This document shows, piece after piece, positions 1 through 6,079 of a stretch of DNA of 9,174 nt. How positions within the stretch are numbered: position 1 is the first letter of the stretch; every line of letters begins with the position of its first letter. This stretch comes from UBA7672 sp034439955. GTDB taxonomy: Bacteria > Pseudomonadota > Alphaproteobacteria > Caulobacterales > Hyphomonadaceae. A model generated the notes under the pieces. The model was given only the letters and a program-made list of their open reading frames with translations, searched no databases and had not been told where the DNA came from. The stretch covers positions 1 to 9,174 of the forward strand of contig JAWXBJ010000009.1 of the NCBI GenBank assembly GCA_034439955.1. The letters are read 5' to 3'. The translations under genes and the position numbers were made by a program.

Positions 1-51
1 CAGCAGACCCCCTCCTGAGGATTTGATGTTGCCGGCGCCCTGCCTGAAGCG

Positions 52-72
52 CCTCCCCCTTGCAGGGGGAGG
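52..72. repeat. Perfect 9-bp palindrome (hairpin)
   Basis: CCTCCCCCT (52-60) and AGGGGGAGG (64-72) are perfect reverse complements around a TGC loop. No T-run follows on either strand, so it is not a standard intrinsic terminator. It is similar in style to the C-tract/G-tract hairpin at 4804-4820. Confidence 0.7.
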
Positions 73-118
73 AGGACTGGCAGTCTCGCGAAAATCCGAT
101 TGTGGCCAGCCCAGTTGC

Positions 119-172
119 GGCAGGCAAAGGAAGATTCCCGGGTCGCGCTTCGCTTGCCCGAGAATGACTTCA
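119..172. repeat. Dispersed repeat, copy 1 of 2
   Basis: This 54-bp stretch matches 4928-4981 with a single mismatch (G130 versus A4939), including a 41-bp exactly identical core (132-172). Similarity continues loosely upstream (AAAATCCGATTGTGGC here, AGAATCCGGTTGTGGC at the other copy), with about 15 extra bases here that look like a small local duplication. The core is partly self-complementary (CGGG…CCCG around a CGC-rich centre). On the other strand it reads GTCATTCTCGGGCAAGCG, the style of a palindromic repeat widespread in alphaproteobacterial intergenic DNA. Confidence 0.85.
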
Positions 173-255
173 CCGAATGCTTTAACGGGATTGGTTGAGA
201 CAAAGCCCGATCCATCCGAACCCAGAAAACAACAGCCCGCCCCCTTCCCCCTTCG

Positions 256-288
256 GGGTACTTCCCCCGCAGGCGCGGGAAGACGGCG
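256..288. repeat. 33-bp direct repeat, copy 1
   Basis: This is identical over 33 bp to 317-349. It starts GGGTACTTCCCCC and ends GAAGACGGCG, and contains an imperfect hairpin (CTTCCC…GGGAAG). A related hairpin with the same outer bases follows at 375-396. An additional small CCCC-TTC-GGGG hairpin overlaps its left edge. Confidence 0.85.
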
Positions 289-316
289 GTCGCCGACATG
301 GCGACCCTCCACGACC

Positions 317-349
317 GGGTACTTCCCCCGCAGGCGCGGGAAGACGGCG
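317..349. repeat. 33-bp direct repeat, copy 2
   Basis: Exact second copy of 256-288, separated from it by 28 unrelated bases (period 61). The third, degenerate unit begins 53-54 bp further on, so the spacing is not constant. Only the hairpin ends (CTTCCC / GGGAAG) and the trailing ACGGCG are kept in that third unit. It behaves like a REP-type intergenic palindrome rather than a CRISPR array. Confidence 0.85.
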
Positions 350-374
350 CATTCGCGCCGACCGCCGGCGCACT

Positions 375-396
375 CTTCCCCCGTTTACGGGGGAAG
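375..396. repeat. Perfect 9-bp hairpin, degenerate third unit of the 33-bp repeat
   Basis: CTTCCCCCG (375-383) pairs perfectly with CGGGGGAAG (388-396) across a TTTA loop. It shares its left arm with the 33-bp repeats, but its centre is different, and it is followed by TACGGCG where the others have ACGGCG. Confidence 0.75.
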
Positions 397-558
397 TACG
401 GCGAAGCCGGGATGGGGGCGGAGGGCCGGCGAGCCGATCTCCTGCCGGGTCCGGTTCGCCTCAAGGCGCTCCTTGTCGAACTTCAAGGGGCGGGTCTGAA
501 AATATCCCGCAGCCTCAATGCACTGAGTCGTGAAACTATTTATTTACACGGGGGTTCT

Positions 559-612
559 ATGCCCGTATATGCACTGCGCCGGCGGACATCGGCTCGAGGC
601 TCTGCGCCTTGA
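559..612 (+). CDS. Possible 17-codon upstream ORF in the leader
   Basis: ATG at 559 follows a GGGGG tract (550-554) by 4 bases and encodes MPVYALRRRTSARGSAP before TGA. It overlaps the longer upstream ORF at 569-646 in another frame. Its ATG lies at the edge of the loop of the ACGGG/CCCGT hairpin, so folding could hide or expose it. It is strongly basic. It may be a real leader peptide or only chance; the Shine-Dalgarno-like tract is the main support. Confidence 0.25.
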   Translation: MPVYALRRRTSARGSAP

Positions 613-646
613 TTCCACGTGGCGTCTGAACTTCCCGAAAGCGTGA
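569..646 (+). CDS. Possible 25-codon leader peptide ORF
   Basis: ATG at 569 opens a 25-codon frame that begins MHCAGGHRLEALRL and ends NFPKA, with TGA at 644-646, 31 bases before the first possible decarboxylase start. Its stop codon is the first TGA of the TGATCTGG direct repeat. No good Shine-Dalgarno sits directly before it, so it might be read by coupling with the overlapping ORF at 559. By analogy with SpeFL, the arrest peptide that controls enterobacterial speF, such a peptide could sense a polyamine or ornithine. No sequence similarity to SpeFL is visible, so this is a position-based inference. Confidence 0.35.
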   Translation: MHCAGGHRLEALRLDSTWRLNFPKA

Positions 647-677
647 TCTGGGCGAAAAGCCTGATCTGGCAAGGGGT

Positions 678-1997
678 TTGGATGACGTGTGCGGGTTGAG
701 AGGCAGACTTAACGAGTTGAAGGCCCGTACTAACGCCGGATTGGGTTTAACAACTTACAGGGGTTTACGTGAATTGCTCACGTTCAACACGCCCCTGGAC
801 CTGGTCCGGGAACGACTCCCAGAGAAGCCGGTCGCATGCGTGCGTCCGGAAAGGGTGTCTTTAGCCGCGAACTGGTTCCAGGAAAACTTTCCGGGTGAAG
901 TGATCTACGCCGTCAAGGCGAACCCTTCACCATGGGTCCTCGACGCCGCCTATGCGGCGGGCATTCGCTGGTTCGACGTCGCCTCCGAGGTGGAGGTCGA
1001 ACTGATCGCGTCCCGTTATCCGGACGCGGTGATGGCGTTCATGCACCCCGTGAAATCGCGCAAGGCGATCGAGCGCGCCTATTTCAATCATGGCGTGCGC
1101 ATCTTCTCGCTCGACTGCGAAGCCGAGCTTGAGAAAATCGTCGCCGCCACCGCTGGCGCGCGCGACCTCACCCTGGTCGTGCGGCTTGCGGTGTCGAACG
1201 CCGAGGCGGGCTATGCTCTCTCCGGCAAGTTTGGCGTCAGCGAGTCGGACGCGCCCGAACTGCTGAGGCAGACGCGGCGTCATGCCGACGAGCTGGGCGT
1301 CTCCTTCCATGTCGGCTCGCAGTGCATGAGCCCCTCGGCCTATCGCGACGCGATGGACCTCGCCTCGCGGATCATCCTGCGGGCGGGCGTCACCATCGAC
1401 ATCGTCGATGTGGGCGGCGGCTTCCCGAGCGCCTATCCCGGCATGTCGCCGCCGGACCTGTCGCTCTACGTCGACGTCATCGACGAGTGCTTCGAGGAAA
1501 TGCCGGTCCTCATGAACGCCGACCTGTGGTGCGAACCCGGCCGCGCGCTGGTGGCGGAATCGACCTCGATCCTCGCCCGCGTCGAGCTGGTGAAGGACGG
1601 CGCGCTCTACATCAATGACGGCTCGTACGGAAACCTGTTCGACGCCGCCCACTGCAAATGGCCCTTCCCCGTGAAGGCCCATCGCGCCGAGGGCGAGTTC
1701 GGCGAGGAGGCGGGCGCCTACAGGCTCTACGGCCCGACCTGCGATTCGATCGACACGATGGAGGGTCCATACGACCTTCCGGCCGATATCCGCGAGGGCG
1801 ACTATATCGAGATCGGCATGCTGGGCGCCTATGGCGTCGCCATGCAGACGCGCTTCAACGGCTATGGCGAGACCGACACCGTCGAGGTCGGGGACGCGCC
1901 GTGGACGTCGATGTATGGCGCGCTGCCGGAGGCCGTGGAGAAAACCGCCAAGGTCATCGCGTTTCCGCGCCAGAAGCGGCTGAAGCGGGCGCTGTAG
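678..1997 (+). CDS. odc: Ornithine/lysine-type decarboxylase (fold III PLP)
   Basis: A cytosolic PLP enzyme that decarboxylates L-ornithine (possibly also L-lysine) to putrescine (or cadaverine), the entry to polyamine synthesis. Counting from the TTG at 678 (439 aa), the alanine-racemase-like barrel carries YAVKAN with the PLP lysine at K80, HVGSQ at 211-215, the phosphate-binding GGGFP at 246-250 and EPGR at 286-289. The C-terminal domain carries GPTCDS with the catalytic cysteine C355 and D356. Length suits the family, perhaps with 20-30 extra N-terminal residues. The start is unclear. AAGGGG (671-676) is only 1 base from the TTG at 678, 10 bases from an in-frame GTG at 687, and best placed for an out-of-frame ATG at 682; TTG 696, 717 and 741 are also possible. 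No in-frame ATG exists before codon 119. The first ~35 codons use TTA, TTG, ACT, GGT and AGG, unlike the rest. A speF-like leader precedes it. Ornithine versus lysine preference cannot be decided from motifs alone. Confidence 0.92.
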   Translation: MDDVCGLRGRLNELKARTNAGLGLTTYRGLRELLTFNTPLDLVRERLPEKPVACVRPERVSLAANWFQENFPGEVIYAVKANPSPWVLDAAYAAGIRWFDVASEVEVELIASRYPDAVMAFMHPVKSRKAIERAYFNHGVRIFSLDCEAELEKIVAATAGARDLTLVVRLAVSNAEAGYALSGKFGVSESDAPELLRQTRRHADELGVSFHVGSQCMSPSAYRDAMDLASRIILRAGVTIDIVDVGGGFPSAYPGMSPPDLSLYVDVIDECFEEMPVLMNADLWCEPGRALVAESTSILARVELVKDGALYINDGSYGNLFDAAHCKWPFPVKAHRAEGEFGEEAGAYRLYGPTCDSIDTMEGPYDLPADIREGDYIEIGMLGAYGVAMQTRFNGYGETDTVEVGDAPWTSMYGALPEAVEKTAKVIAFPRQKRLKRAL

Positions 1998-2025
1998 GCT
2001 GGATCGAACCCTGCGCGTCGTGTCT

Positions 2026-2568
2026 CTACTTGCCCGGTCCGTAGATCACGGCGCCCCTGGCCTTGTAGGCGCGGAGGATGTCGATCCCCTGAGCGCGCAG
2101 GAGGCCGGGGTCGAAGACGACGCCACGGGCGGTCATCTGGGCTTTCAGCTCGACGACGCCTGCGCCCTCGCTGAAGCCGATCGCCTCGGCGTCCTCGCGC
2201 AGGGCGCTGTAGACAATGCGGCGCACGCCCGACCAGTGCAGCGCGCCCATGCACATGATGCAGGGCTCGCAGGAGGAAAACAGCGTCATCCCGGCCGGCT
2301 CCGGTCCCTTGCCGGCGCTCATCAGGAGCGCGACGACCTCGGCGTGCAGCACGGCGCAGCGCTGGGGCAGGACAAGATTGACGCCGATGGCGGCCACAGC
2401 GCCGGTGGCGTCGTCACGGAGCGCTGCGGCGAAGGGTCCGCCGGTCGCGAGCGAGACATTGCCGCGCGCCAGTTCCAGCACGAAGCTCATGCAATCGAGA
2501 TCGGCGGCGGGCGCGGCGGGACGGGCGAGGCCGGCGGTCCAGCCGGGGAGGCGGATGTCGGCAATCAT
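2026..2568 (-). CDS. Nucleobase/nucleoside deaminase, GuaD/TadA superfamily
   Basis: A 180-aa zinc-dependent deaminase of the CMP/dCMP-deaminase fold. The zinc and catalytic motifs are intact: HAE at 75-77 (ligand H75, proton shuttle E77) and SCEPCIMC at 99-106 (ligands C103 and C106), plus GGPF at 43-46. The GGPF motif and SCEPC-MC-GA-x-W pattern resemble guanine deaminase (GuaD) and related nucleoside deaminases more than the tRNA deaminase TadA, which usually has a shorter N-terminus and LEPC. The substrate is inferred only to family level. The ATG at 2566-2568 overlaps the TGA of the 655-aa membrane protein gene (ATGA), so it is very likely translated by coupling from the same mRNA. A longer frame upstream exists but is only the shadow of that gene's arginine-rich 3' end. 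It ends 28 bp from the convergent decarboxylase, with no clear terminator between them. Confidence 0.88.
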   Translation of the reverse strand: MIADIRLPGWTAGLARPAAPAADLDCMSFVLELARGNVSLATGGPFAAALRDDATGAVAAIGVNLVLPQRCAVLHAEVVALLMSAGKGPEPAGMTLFSSCEPCIMCMGALHWSGVRRIVYSALREDAEAIGFSEGAGVVELKAQMTARGVVFDPGLLRAQGIDILRAYKARGAVIYGPGK

Positions 2569-4532
2569 TTGCGCCGCCTGCCCCCGCCCGGCCTGCCCCG
2601 GCGCGGCCTGCCGCGCCTGAAGAGATTGCCGGCCTCCTCGAACAGATCGCCGGCCGCAACCAGAAAAAAGACGAGAACGACGGCGGCGCCGCCGATGATC
2701 GCAACCCAGATCCAGAATTCCTGCAGCGGCGTCCGGCCGGCCCACATCTCCGAGATCTGCAGCGCCATCTGGAAGAGGCCGAAGGCGCCGACGGCCGCGA
2801 CGGCGTAGGTGACGGCGCGGTCCTCGCGTTTCTGGATGCGGGCCTGGAGGTCGGCGGTCTGTTTTTCGAGATTGGAGACGATGCCTTCGAGATAGCGCGT
2901 CTTGCGTTCCGTTCCCCGGCGCTGCTCGACCTCGCCGAAGACATCCGCCTCGGTGTCGTACCGGAAGACATTGTCATAGCGGTCGTTGAAGAAATCGGTG
3001 AACGGGCCGATGCGAAACTCGTAGAAGCGCTCGGCGGCGTCGTTGAGCTTGTGGGCGTCGTTGAGACGCTTCACATCGCCGATCAGATCATGCGTCGCCC
3101 GCTCATAGTCGCGCGCCAGGAATTCGTTGTGGACGGCAAGCGCGTGAATGAGAAAGGCGTAGGGACACGTGCCGATGAAATCATTGCCCGCCTCAAGGCT
3201 GCGCGAGGAGCGCACATAGGAGGTCAGCGCGCGGGCGTTGGCGAACCGCACGAAGAAGCGCTCGCTCGACTGGTCCTCGGTGCGCGGATAGATCGGGTCC
3301 GTGGAGTCGAGGATTTCGGACGCATCCTGATTCATGAAATCAATGATGTTCTGGTTGAACCCGGACAGGAAAAGATAGACGAGGCAATCCGGCCGCGTGT
3401 CGTCCTCCCAGGCCGGGATGGTCTTCTGGGCGGCTTCCATGAGGGCGGGATGAAGCCGCCTGTCCTCCACATAGTCCGGCCGTGTCGTGGCCCACGTCCA
3501 GTAGCCGGCGTCGAGTTTCACCGCGTCGGCGCTGGCCGATTTCCGCTCGGCGATCGCCTGAAGGAAAGGCTGGTAGCACTGCTCCTGGACCATCGACGAG
3601 CGCGGTACAGGCCTGCCCGTCTCCGGATTCATCGGCGGCAGGAGGCGGCGAAAAAAGTCCTTGTCCTGAAAGAAGAACATGAAGCGGAAGCGCGGCATCG
3701 TCAGGCCCGGGATTTCCAGAAAGGCCTCGCGCCGGATCAACACTCTGAACGGATCGGCCAGCAGGGCGCCATTCCCTCTGCGCCATACGTCGGCGCGCGC
3801 CAGCCGGTCGAAGAGGTGCGGCGCGTCGGCCGCAAACCAGTGCGCGACGGCGTTCCAGAACGGCGCCTCGTCGAGGCCCGGACCCGAGACGCGCACAGTG
3901 TCCAGCGGGGCGATGCCCGTGCCGCCGGGCGGTGGGGCGTGAACGTGAAGGCCGGCGTCGATGCGGGCGCCGCCGGCAGGGCGGAACTCCTTGGGAGCCA
4001 ACACTTTCTGGAGCATCGAGATGAAATAGAAATGCGCCGGAGAGTGCTGGTAATCGAGACGAAAGGAGAGGTGCCACGAGACGGCGCCGTTCTTGTGGAT
4101 GTACCAGAACCGGCGCTGGCGGACCGGCTGGGGACCGATGGCGCCGGGCGAGGCCTCGAAGCGAACGCCTTCGGTCTCCCACGCAATCGTCTCGGGCGCG
4201 GAAATGAGGATGTCGGTGCAGGCATTCGCCGGCGCGACGGCAAAAAGATGGTCATCGACCCGGCCGAGGCGCTCGCGGTCCGAGATGTCGTTGAACAAGG
4301 GCTCGATCGCGTCGCTCAGTTCGCGCGACGCCGGATCCGCTGACTGGATCGAGCGCAGGCTAGCGGTATCGCCCGGAGACGCGGCCAGCGCGGCGCCGAG
4401 CGCGCGCCGGATCGCATCGGGCAGTTCGGCAGGCGCGATGTAGAAGGAGACGGTCCAGTAGAGCGCGCGGTCGCTTGCGGCCTCGAAGCGTTCCGGCGCG
4501 GTCTCGTCGGTACGGCTTGCGGTATCGGCCAT
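2565..4532 (-). CDS. Unknown 655-aa protein with C-terminal two-helix membrane anchor
   Basis: I do not recognise the family. The ATG at 4532 is chosen because GAGGGGG lies 6 bases upstream; the longer frame beginning near 4712 only translates intergenic repeat DNA. There is no signal peptide. Residues 1 to about 540 are a large soluble, mixed part rich in aromatic residues (for example RFRFMFFFQDKDFF, FYEFRIGPFTDFF). About 547-572 is a charged helical/coiled-coil stretch (LEKQTADLQARIQKRED). Two hydrophobic helices follow at about 573-592 and 607-627, separated by a short loop, and the protein ends in a very basic glycine/arginine tail (638-655). A long soluble domain, helical stalk and paired C-terminal helices recall CorA-like proteins in outline, but the GMN signature of magnesium channels is absent, so transport is not claimed. 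The deaminase gene overlaps its stop codon, suggesting joint expression. A GCCC-TCT-GGGC mini-hairpin (4545-4555) sits just before the ribosome binding site. Confidence 0.85.
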   Translation of the reverse strand: MADTASRTDETAPERFEAASDRALYWTVSFYIAPAELPDAIRRALGAALAASPGDTASLRSIQSADPASRELSDAIEPLFNDISDRERLGRVDDHLFAVAPANACTDILISAPETIAWETEGVRFEASPGAIGPQPVRQRRFWYIHKNGAVSWHLSFRLDYQHSPAHFYFISMLQKVLAPKEFRPAGGARIDAGLHVHAPPPGGTGIAPLDTVRVSGPGLDEAPFWNAVAHWFAADAPHLFDRLARADVWRRGNGALLADPFRVLIRREAFLEIPGLTMPRFRFMFFFQDKDFFRRLLPPMNPETGRPVPRSSMVQEQCYQPFLQAIAERKSASADAVKLDAGYWTWATTRPDYVEDRRLHPALMEAAQKTIPAWEDDTRPDCLVYLFLSGFNQNIIDFMNQDASEILDSTDPIYPRTEDQSSERFFVRFANARALTSYVRSSRSLEAGNDFIGTCPYAFLIHALAVHNEFLARDYERATHDLIGDVKRLNDAHKLNDAAERFYEFRIGPFTDFFNDRYDNVFRYDTEADVFGEVEQRRGTERKTRYLEGIVSNLEKQTADLQARIQKREDRAVTYAVAAVGAFGLFQMALQISEMWAGRTPLQEFWIWVAIIGGAAVVLVFFLVAAGDLFEEAGNLFRRGRPRRGRPGGGRRRK

Positions 4533-4662
4533 GATCGCCCCCTCGCCCAGAGGGCTGAGCCTAGAGCATCCTTCGGCCAAACTGAATTCGTCCGAGCGAA
4601 GAAAAAAGCTCCGGTGCAGGCCTATGCGGCAATCGTCAGCGAGTGACGGTGTTGAAAGATGG

Positions 4663-4691
4663 ATCCCGGTCGCGCTGCGCGCCTCCGGGAT
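4663..4691. repeat. Hairpin-forming dispersed repeat relative
   Basis: ATCCCGG (4663-4669) and CCGGGAT (4685-4691) are reverse complements around a CGCGCTGCGCGC-rich centre. On the other strand it runs CCGGAGGCGCGCAGCGCGAC and is preceded, some 40 bases before, by a GTCATCCTGCCC block (about 4719-4730). It therefore looks like a relative of the repeats at 119-172 and 4928-4981. Confidence 0.65.
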
Positions 4692-4803
4692 TTTCCGTGC
4701 CTGATTGTGCATCGTGGCTTTGGGCAGGATGACAGCAGGAGGGTCAGCTTTTCAATCCGTTTGTACGATCCAATTCTGACCCCCCTCGCCGCTTCGCTGC
4801 GGT

Positions 4804-4835
4804 CCCCCCTTGCCGGGGGGACAGGCGCCTCGCCC
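4804..4835. repeat. C-tract/G-tract hairpin with duplicated flank, copy 1
   Basis: CCCCCC (4804-4809) pairs with GGGGGG (4815-4820) over a TTGCC loop. The hairpin is followed by ACAGGCGCCTCGCCC (4821-4835), which recurs exactly at 5029-5043 after a similar but degraded C-rich start (5011-5028). The paired copies bracket the 54-bp dispersed repeat. Confidence 0.7.
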
Positions 4836-4856
4836 TACGTCCCTTCAGGGCAGGGC

Positions 4857-5008
4857 TATCGCATATGGCGGCGGGATCGTTGCCGGGCTTGACCCGAAGC
4901 TTTCCTCGTCGTGAAGAATCCGGTTGTGGCAGGCAAAGAAAGATTCCCGGGTCGCGCTTCGCTTGCCCGAGAATGACTTCAATCGATGCTTTGCGCCCAT
5001 ATGCGATA
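4857..5008. repeat. About 150-bp segment bounded by 12-bp inverted repeats (MITE-like?)
   Basis: TATCGCATATGG (4857-4868) and CCATATGCGATA (4997-5008) are perfect reverse complements and enclose the second copy of the 54-bp dispersed repeat. The size and arrangement recall a small non-autonomous mobile element. No clear target-site duplication flanks the ends, and copy 1 of the repeat (119-172) does not carry these ends, so the element status is doubtful. The inverted repeat itself is certain. Confidence 0.35.
4928..4981. repeat. Dispersed repeat, copy 2 of 2
   Basis: Matches 119-172 over 54 bp with one mismatch and includes the identical 41-bp core (4941-4981). It has the same orientation as copy 1. 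Near-identity over a non-coding segment 4.8 kb away indicates a recently spread or recently converted repeat. Confidence 0.85.
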
Positions 5009-5010
5009 TC

Positions 5011-5043
5011 CCCCCCTTTGCCCGGCGAACAGGCGCCTCGCCC
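5011..5043. repeat. Degenerate copy 2 of the 4804-4835 segment
   Basis: It has a C-tract followed by TTTGCCCGGCGA and then ACAGGCGCCTCGCCC (5029-5043), the last 15 bases being identical to 4821-4835. The hairpin's G-tract has been lost in this copy. Confidence 0.6.
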
Positions 5044-5140
5044 GCTTTGCCAGCCGCATAGCGGCGGCCCGGCCCCGTGACGAGTCTCGAAGGGGCGTTT
5101 CCGGGACGACAATTTGGGTCAAGGTCAATGGCCGTTGGTA

Positions 5141-6079
5141 TCAGTTCATCTCACGCATCAGCGCACGAAAATCCAGCGGGCGCGCGGCGCCTGAGAGGCG
5201 GGCGGCGCGACCCATCTCGATCGACGGCGCAGGATCCAGCAGCGCGACGGGCTCTCCCCGGATGGCCATGTCCGCCAGAGCCTGGAGCTGGGCGGCGGCG
5301 ACCGGGACGGTCCAGGGATCGACGCCCTTCAGGACTGAGACGCCGAAGAAACGCTCCAGATGTGCAAGGAGAATCGCGGGATCAAGCGAGGTCTCGCCCG
5401 CCGCGCCAAGCACCGCGTAGATCAGGCCCTCCTCAGGCGCCTGATGGGCGGAAAGCGGCGGCTGGACATAGGGAAAATCGACGATGCGGGCGCCGAGCCG
5501 TGCCCAGATCGCGATACGGTCGAACTGGTCGACGCCCGCCGCTTCGCTGTCGAGCCGATAGTCGGCGTCGGAGAGGATCATGGGATCGTTGAGCTCGATG
5601 AAGGTGAGCGGCCGGCGCAAGGGCGGGGCAAAAAGCGTCTGCATGAGTGCTTCGCAGGCGGCGACGAGGCGCCGGAAGCGTCCCTGCCCGCGCGCCCCGG
5701 GCTGCACGAAAATGTAGTTGAGATTGCCGACGACGAGCGTCTCGCCGACCGGATGGGCGATGAAATTGGCGCCGCCGATCATGGCCGGCGCGTCTTTCCC
5801 CTGTTGCGCGGACGCCTCGCGGGCGACGAGCACAAGCTCGACATGCGGGCCATGACGTTCGAGCAGGCGCCGGCGGATTGCGCCATGACCAAGATCGAGA
5901 CAGGCGCGGAAGCCGTCGAGATTTTCTTTCTCGTCGGGCAGGATGAAGGCCTGGTCATAGCCTGCGAAGAATTCCGCGAGGATGGGGCTCTCGGGCCGGG
6001 TTGTAATGTCGAGACTGAAGCCGGAGGCGGACGTGACACGCCGGTCCGCGCCATCGCCGGCCCTTACGCCGCCGCTCAC
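5141..6079 (-). CDS. GNAT-like acetyltransferase domain protein coupled to nspC
   Basis: A 312-aa protein. Residues about 100-170 look like the core of a GNAT acyltransferase: strand NYIFVQP at 121-127, the pyrophosphate-binding turn GARGQGRFRRLV at 128-139 (R130-x-x-G133, although F135 stands where the family usually has G or A), the helix ACEALM, and a later FIELNDP strand. The flanking regions are not recognised. The substrate is unknown. Its position directly behind nspC makes a polyamine or an amino-acid precursor a plausible acceptor, but that is inference. Start: GTG at 6077-6079, which overlaps the nspC stop as GTGA, the usual sign of translational coupling. At about twice the length of a simple GNAT it must carry another domain, or a degenerate second GNAT half, in residues 180-312. 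There is no signal peptide or membrane helix, so it is presumably cytosolic. Confidence 0.75.
   Translation of the reverse strand: MSGGVRAGDGADRRVTSASGFSLDITTRPESPILAEFFAGYDQAFILPDEKENLDGFRACLDLGHGAIRRRLLERHGPHVELVLVAREASAQQGKDAPAMIGGANFIAHPVGETLVVGNLNYIFVQPGARGQGRFRRLVAACEALMQTLFAPPLRRPLTFIELNDPMILSDADYRLDSEAAGVDQFDRIAIWARLGARIVDFPYVQPPLSAHQAPEEGLIYAVLGAAGETSLDPAILLAHLERFFGVSVLKGVDPWTVPVAAAQLQALADMAIRGEPVALLDPAPSIEMGRAARLSGAARPLDFRALMREMN

Larger units (their letters stand above)
1..495. other. Gene-free repeat-rich intergenic stretch
   Basis: No reading frame here looks like protein: the open frames are proline/arginine-rich translations of GC-rich palindromes and have no credible ribosome binding site. 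What can be seen is a chain of short palindromes (52-72, about 245-258, 256-288, 317-349, 375-396) and one copy of a dispersed repeat (119-172). Each is listed separately. I see no tRNA, no convincing promoter and no U-tract terminator. The stretch resembles the repeat-filled spacers typical of alphaproteobacterial chromosomes. Confidence 0.7.
496..700 (+). promoter_or_regulatory. Probable speF-type leader upstream of the decarboxylase
   Basis: Seen: the 180 bases before the decarboxylase differ from the surrounding G/C-biased DNA. They contain the A/T-rich run AAACTATTTATTTACACGG, a hairpin ACGGG (548-552)/CCCGT (562-566), a CCACGTGG palindrome (615-622), a GGC-GAAAA-GCC mini-hairpin (651-661) and a direct repeat TGATCTGG (644-651 and 662-669). 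Known: the speF RNA motif was described upstream of ornithine decarboxylase genes in alphaproteobacteria, and the gammaproteobacterial speF gene is controlled by an ornithine-sensing arrest peptide. Inferred: this is the same class of leader. I cannot run the Rfam covariance model, so both the boundaries and the assignment are provisional. No convincing promoter could be placed. Confidence 0.55.
4533..5140. other. Repeat-rich intergenic region
   Basis: No credible gene is visible; the open frames are translations of repeats. The region sits upstream of the - strand membrane protein gene and downstream of the - strand GNAT gene, so it should hold the promoter of the former. No strong -35/-10 pair could be placed. 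It contains hairpins at 4663-4691 and 4804-4820, a duplicated segment (4804-4835 / 5011-5043), a 12-bp inverted repeat pair (4857-4868 / 4997-5008) and the second copy of the 54-bp dispersed repeat. Confidence 0.7.

Noticed and set aside
256..403. Short CRISPR array (two identical 33-bp repeats with a 28-bp gap, third degenerate unit)
   Set aside because: Only two true repeats, irregular spacing to the third unit, G/C-only palindromes matching other intergenic hairpins here, and no cas genes in the window.
23..612. Several overlapping open frames of 100-158 codons in the left spacer
   Set aside because: Arginine/proline-rich low-complexity translations of palindromes, without ribosome binding sites or recognisable domains. 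Only the short 3' part of one frame (559-612) is kept as a possible upstream ORF.
927..1682. 251-codon open frame antisense to the decarboxylase
   Set aside because: It is a shadow frame created by strong third-position G/C bias; the + strand protein has all family motifs.
3051..4343. 430-codon open frame on + opposite the 655-aa protein
   Set aside because: Composition rich in Arg/Gly/His/Val typical of antisense frames in GC-rich DNA. The - strand frame has a good ribosome binding site, hydrophobic helices and coupling to the deaminase.
2565..4532. CorA magnesium transporter
   Set aside because: Only the overall outline (soluble part, stalk, two C-terminal helices) is similar. The GMN motif after the first helix is absent and the basic tail is unusual.
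4533..4712. 60-residue N-terminal extension of the 655-aa protein
   Set aside because: The extension translates the 4663-4691 hairpin repeat. The ATG at 4532 has a GAGGGGG Shine-Dalgarno at proper spacing.
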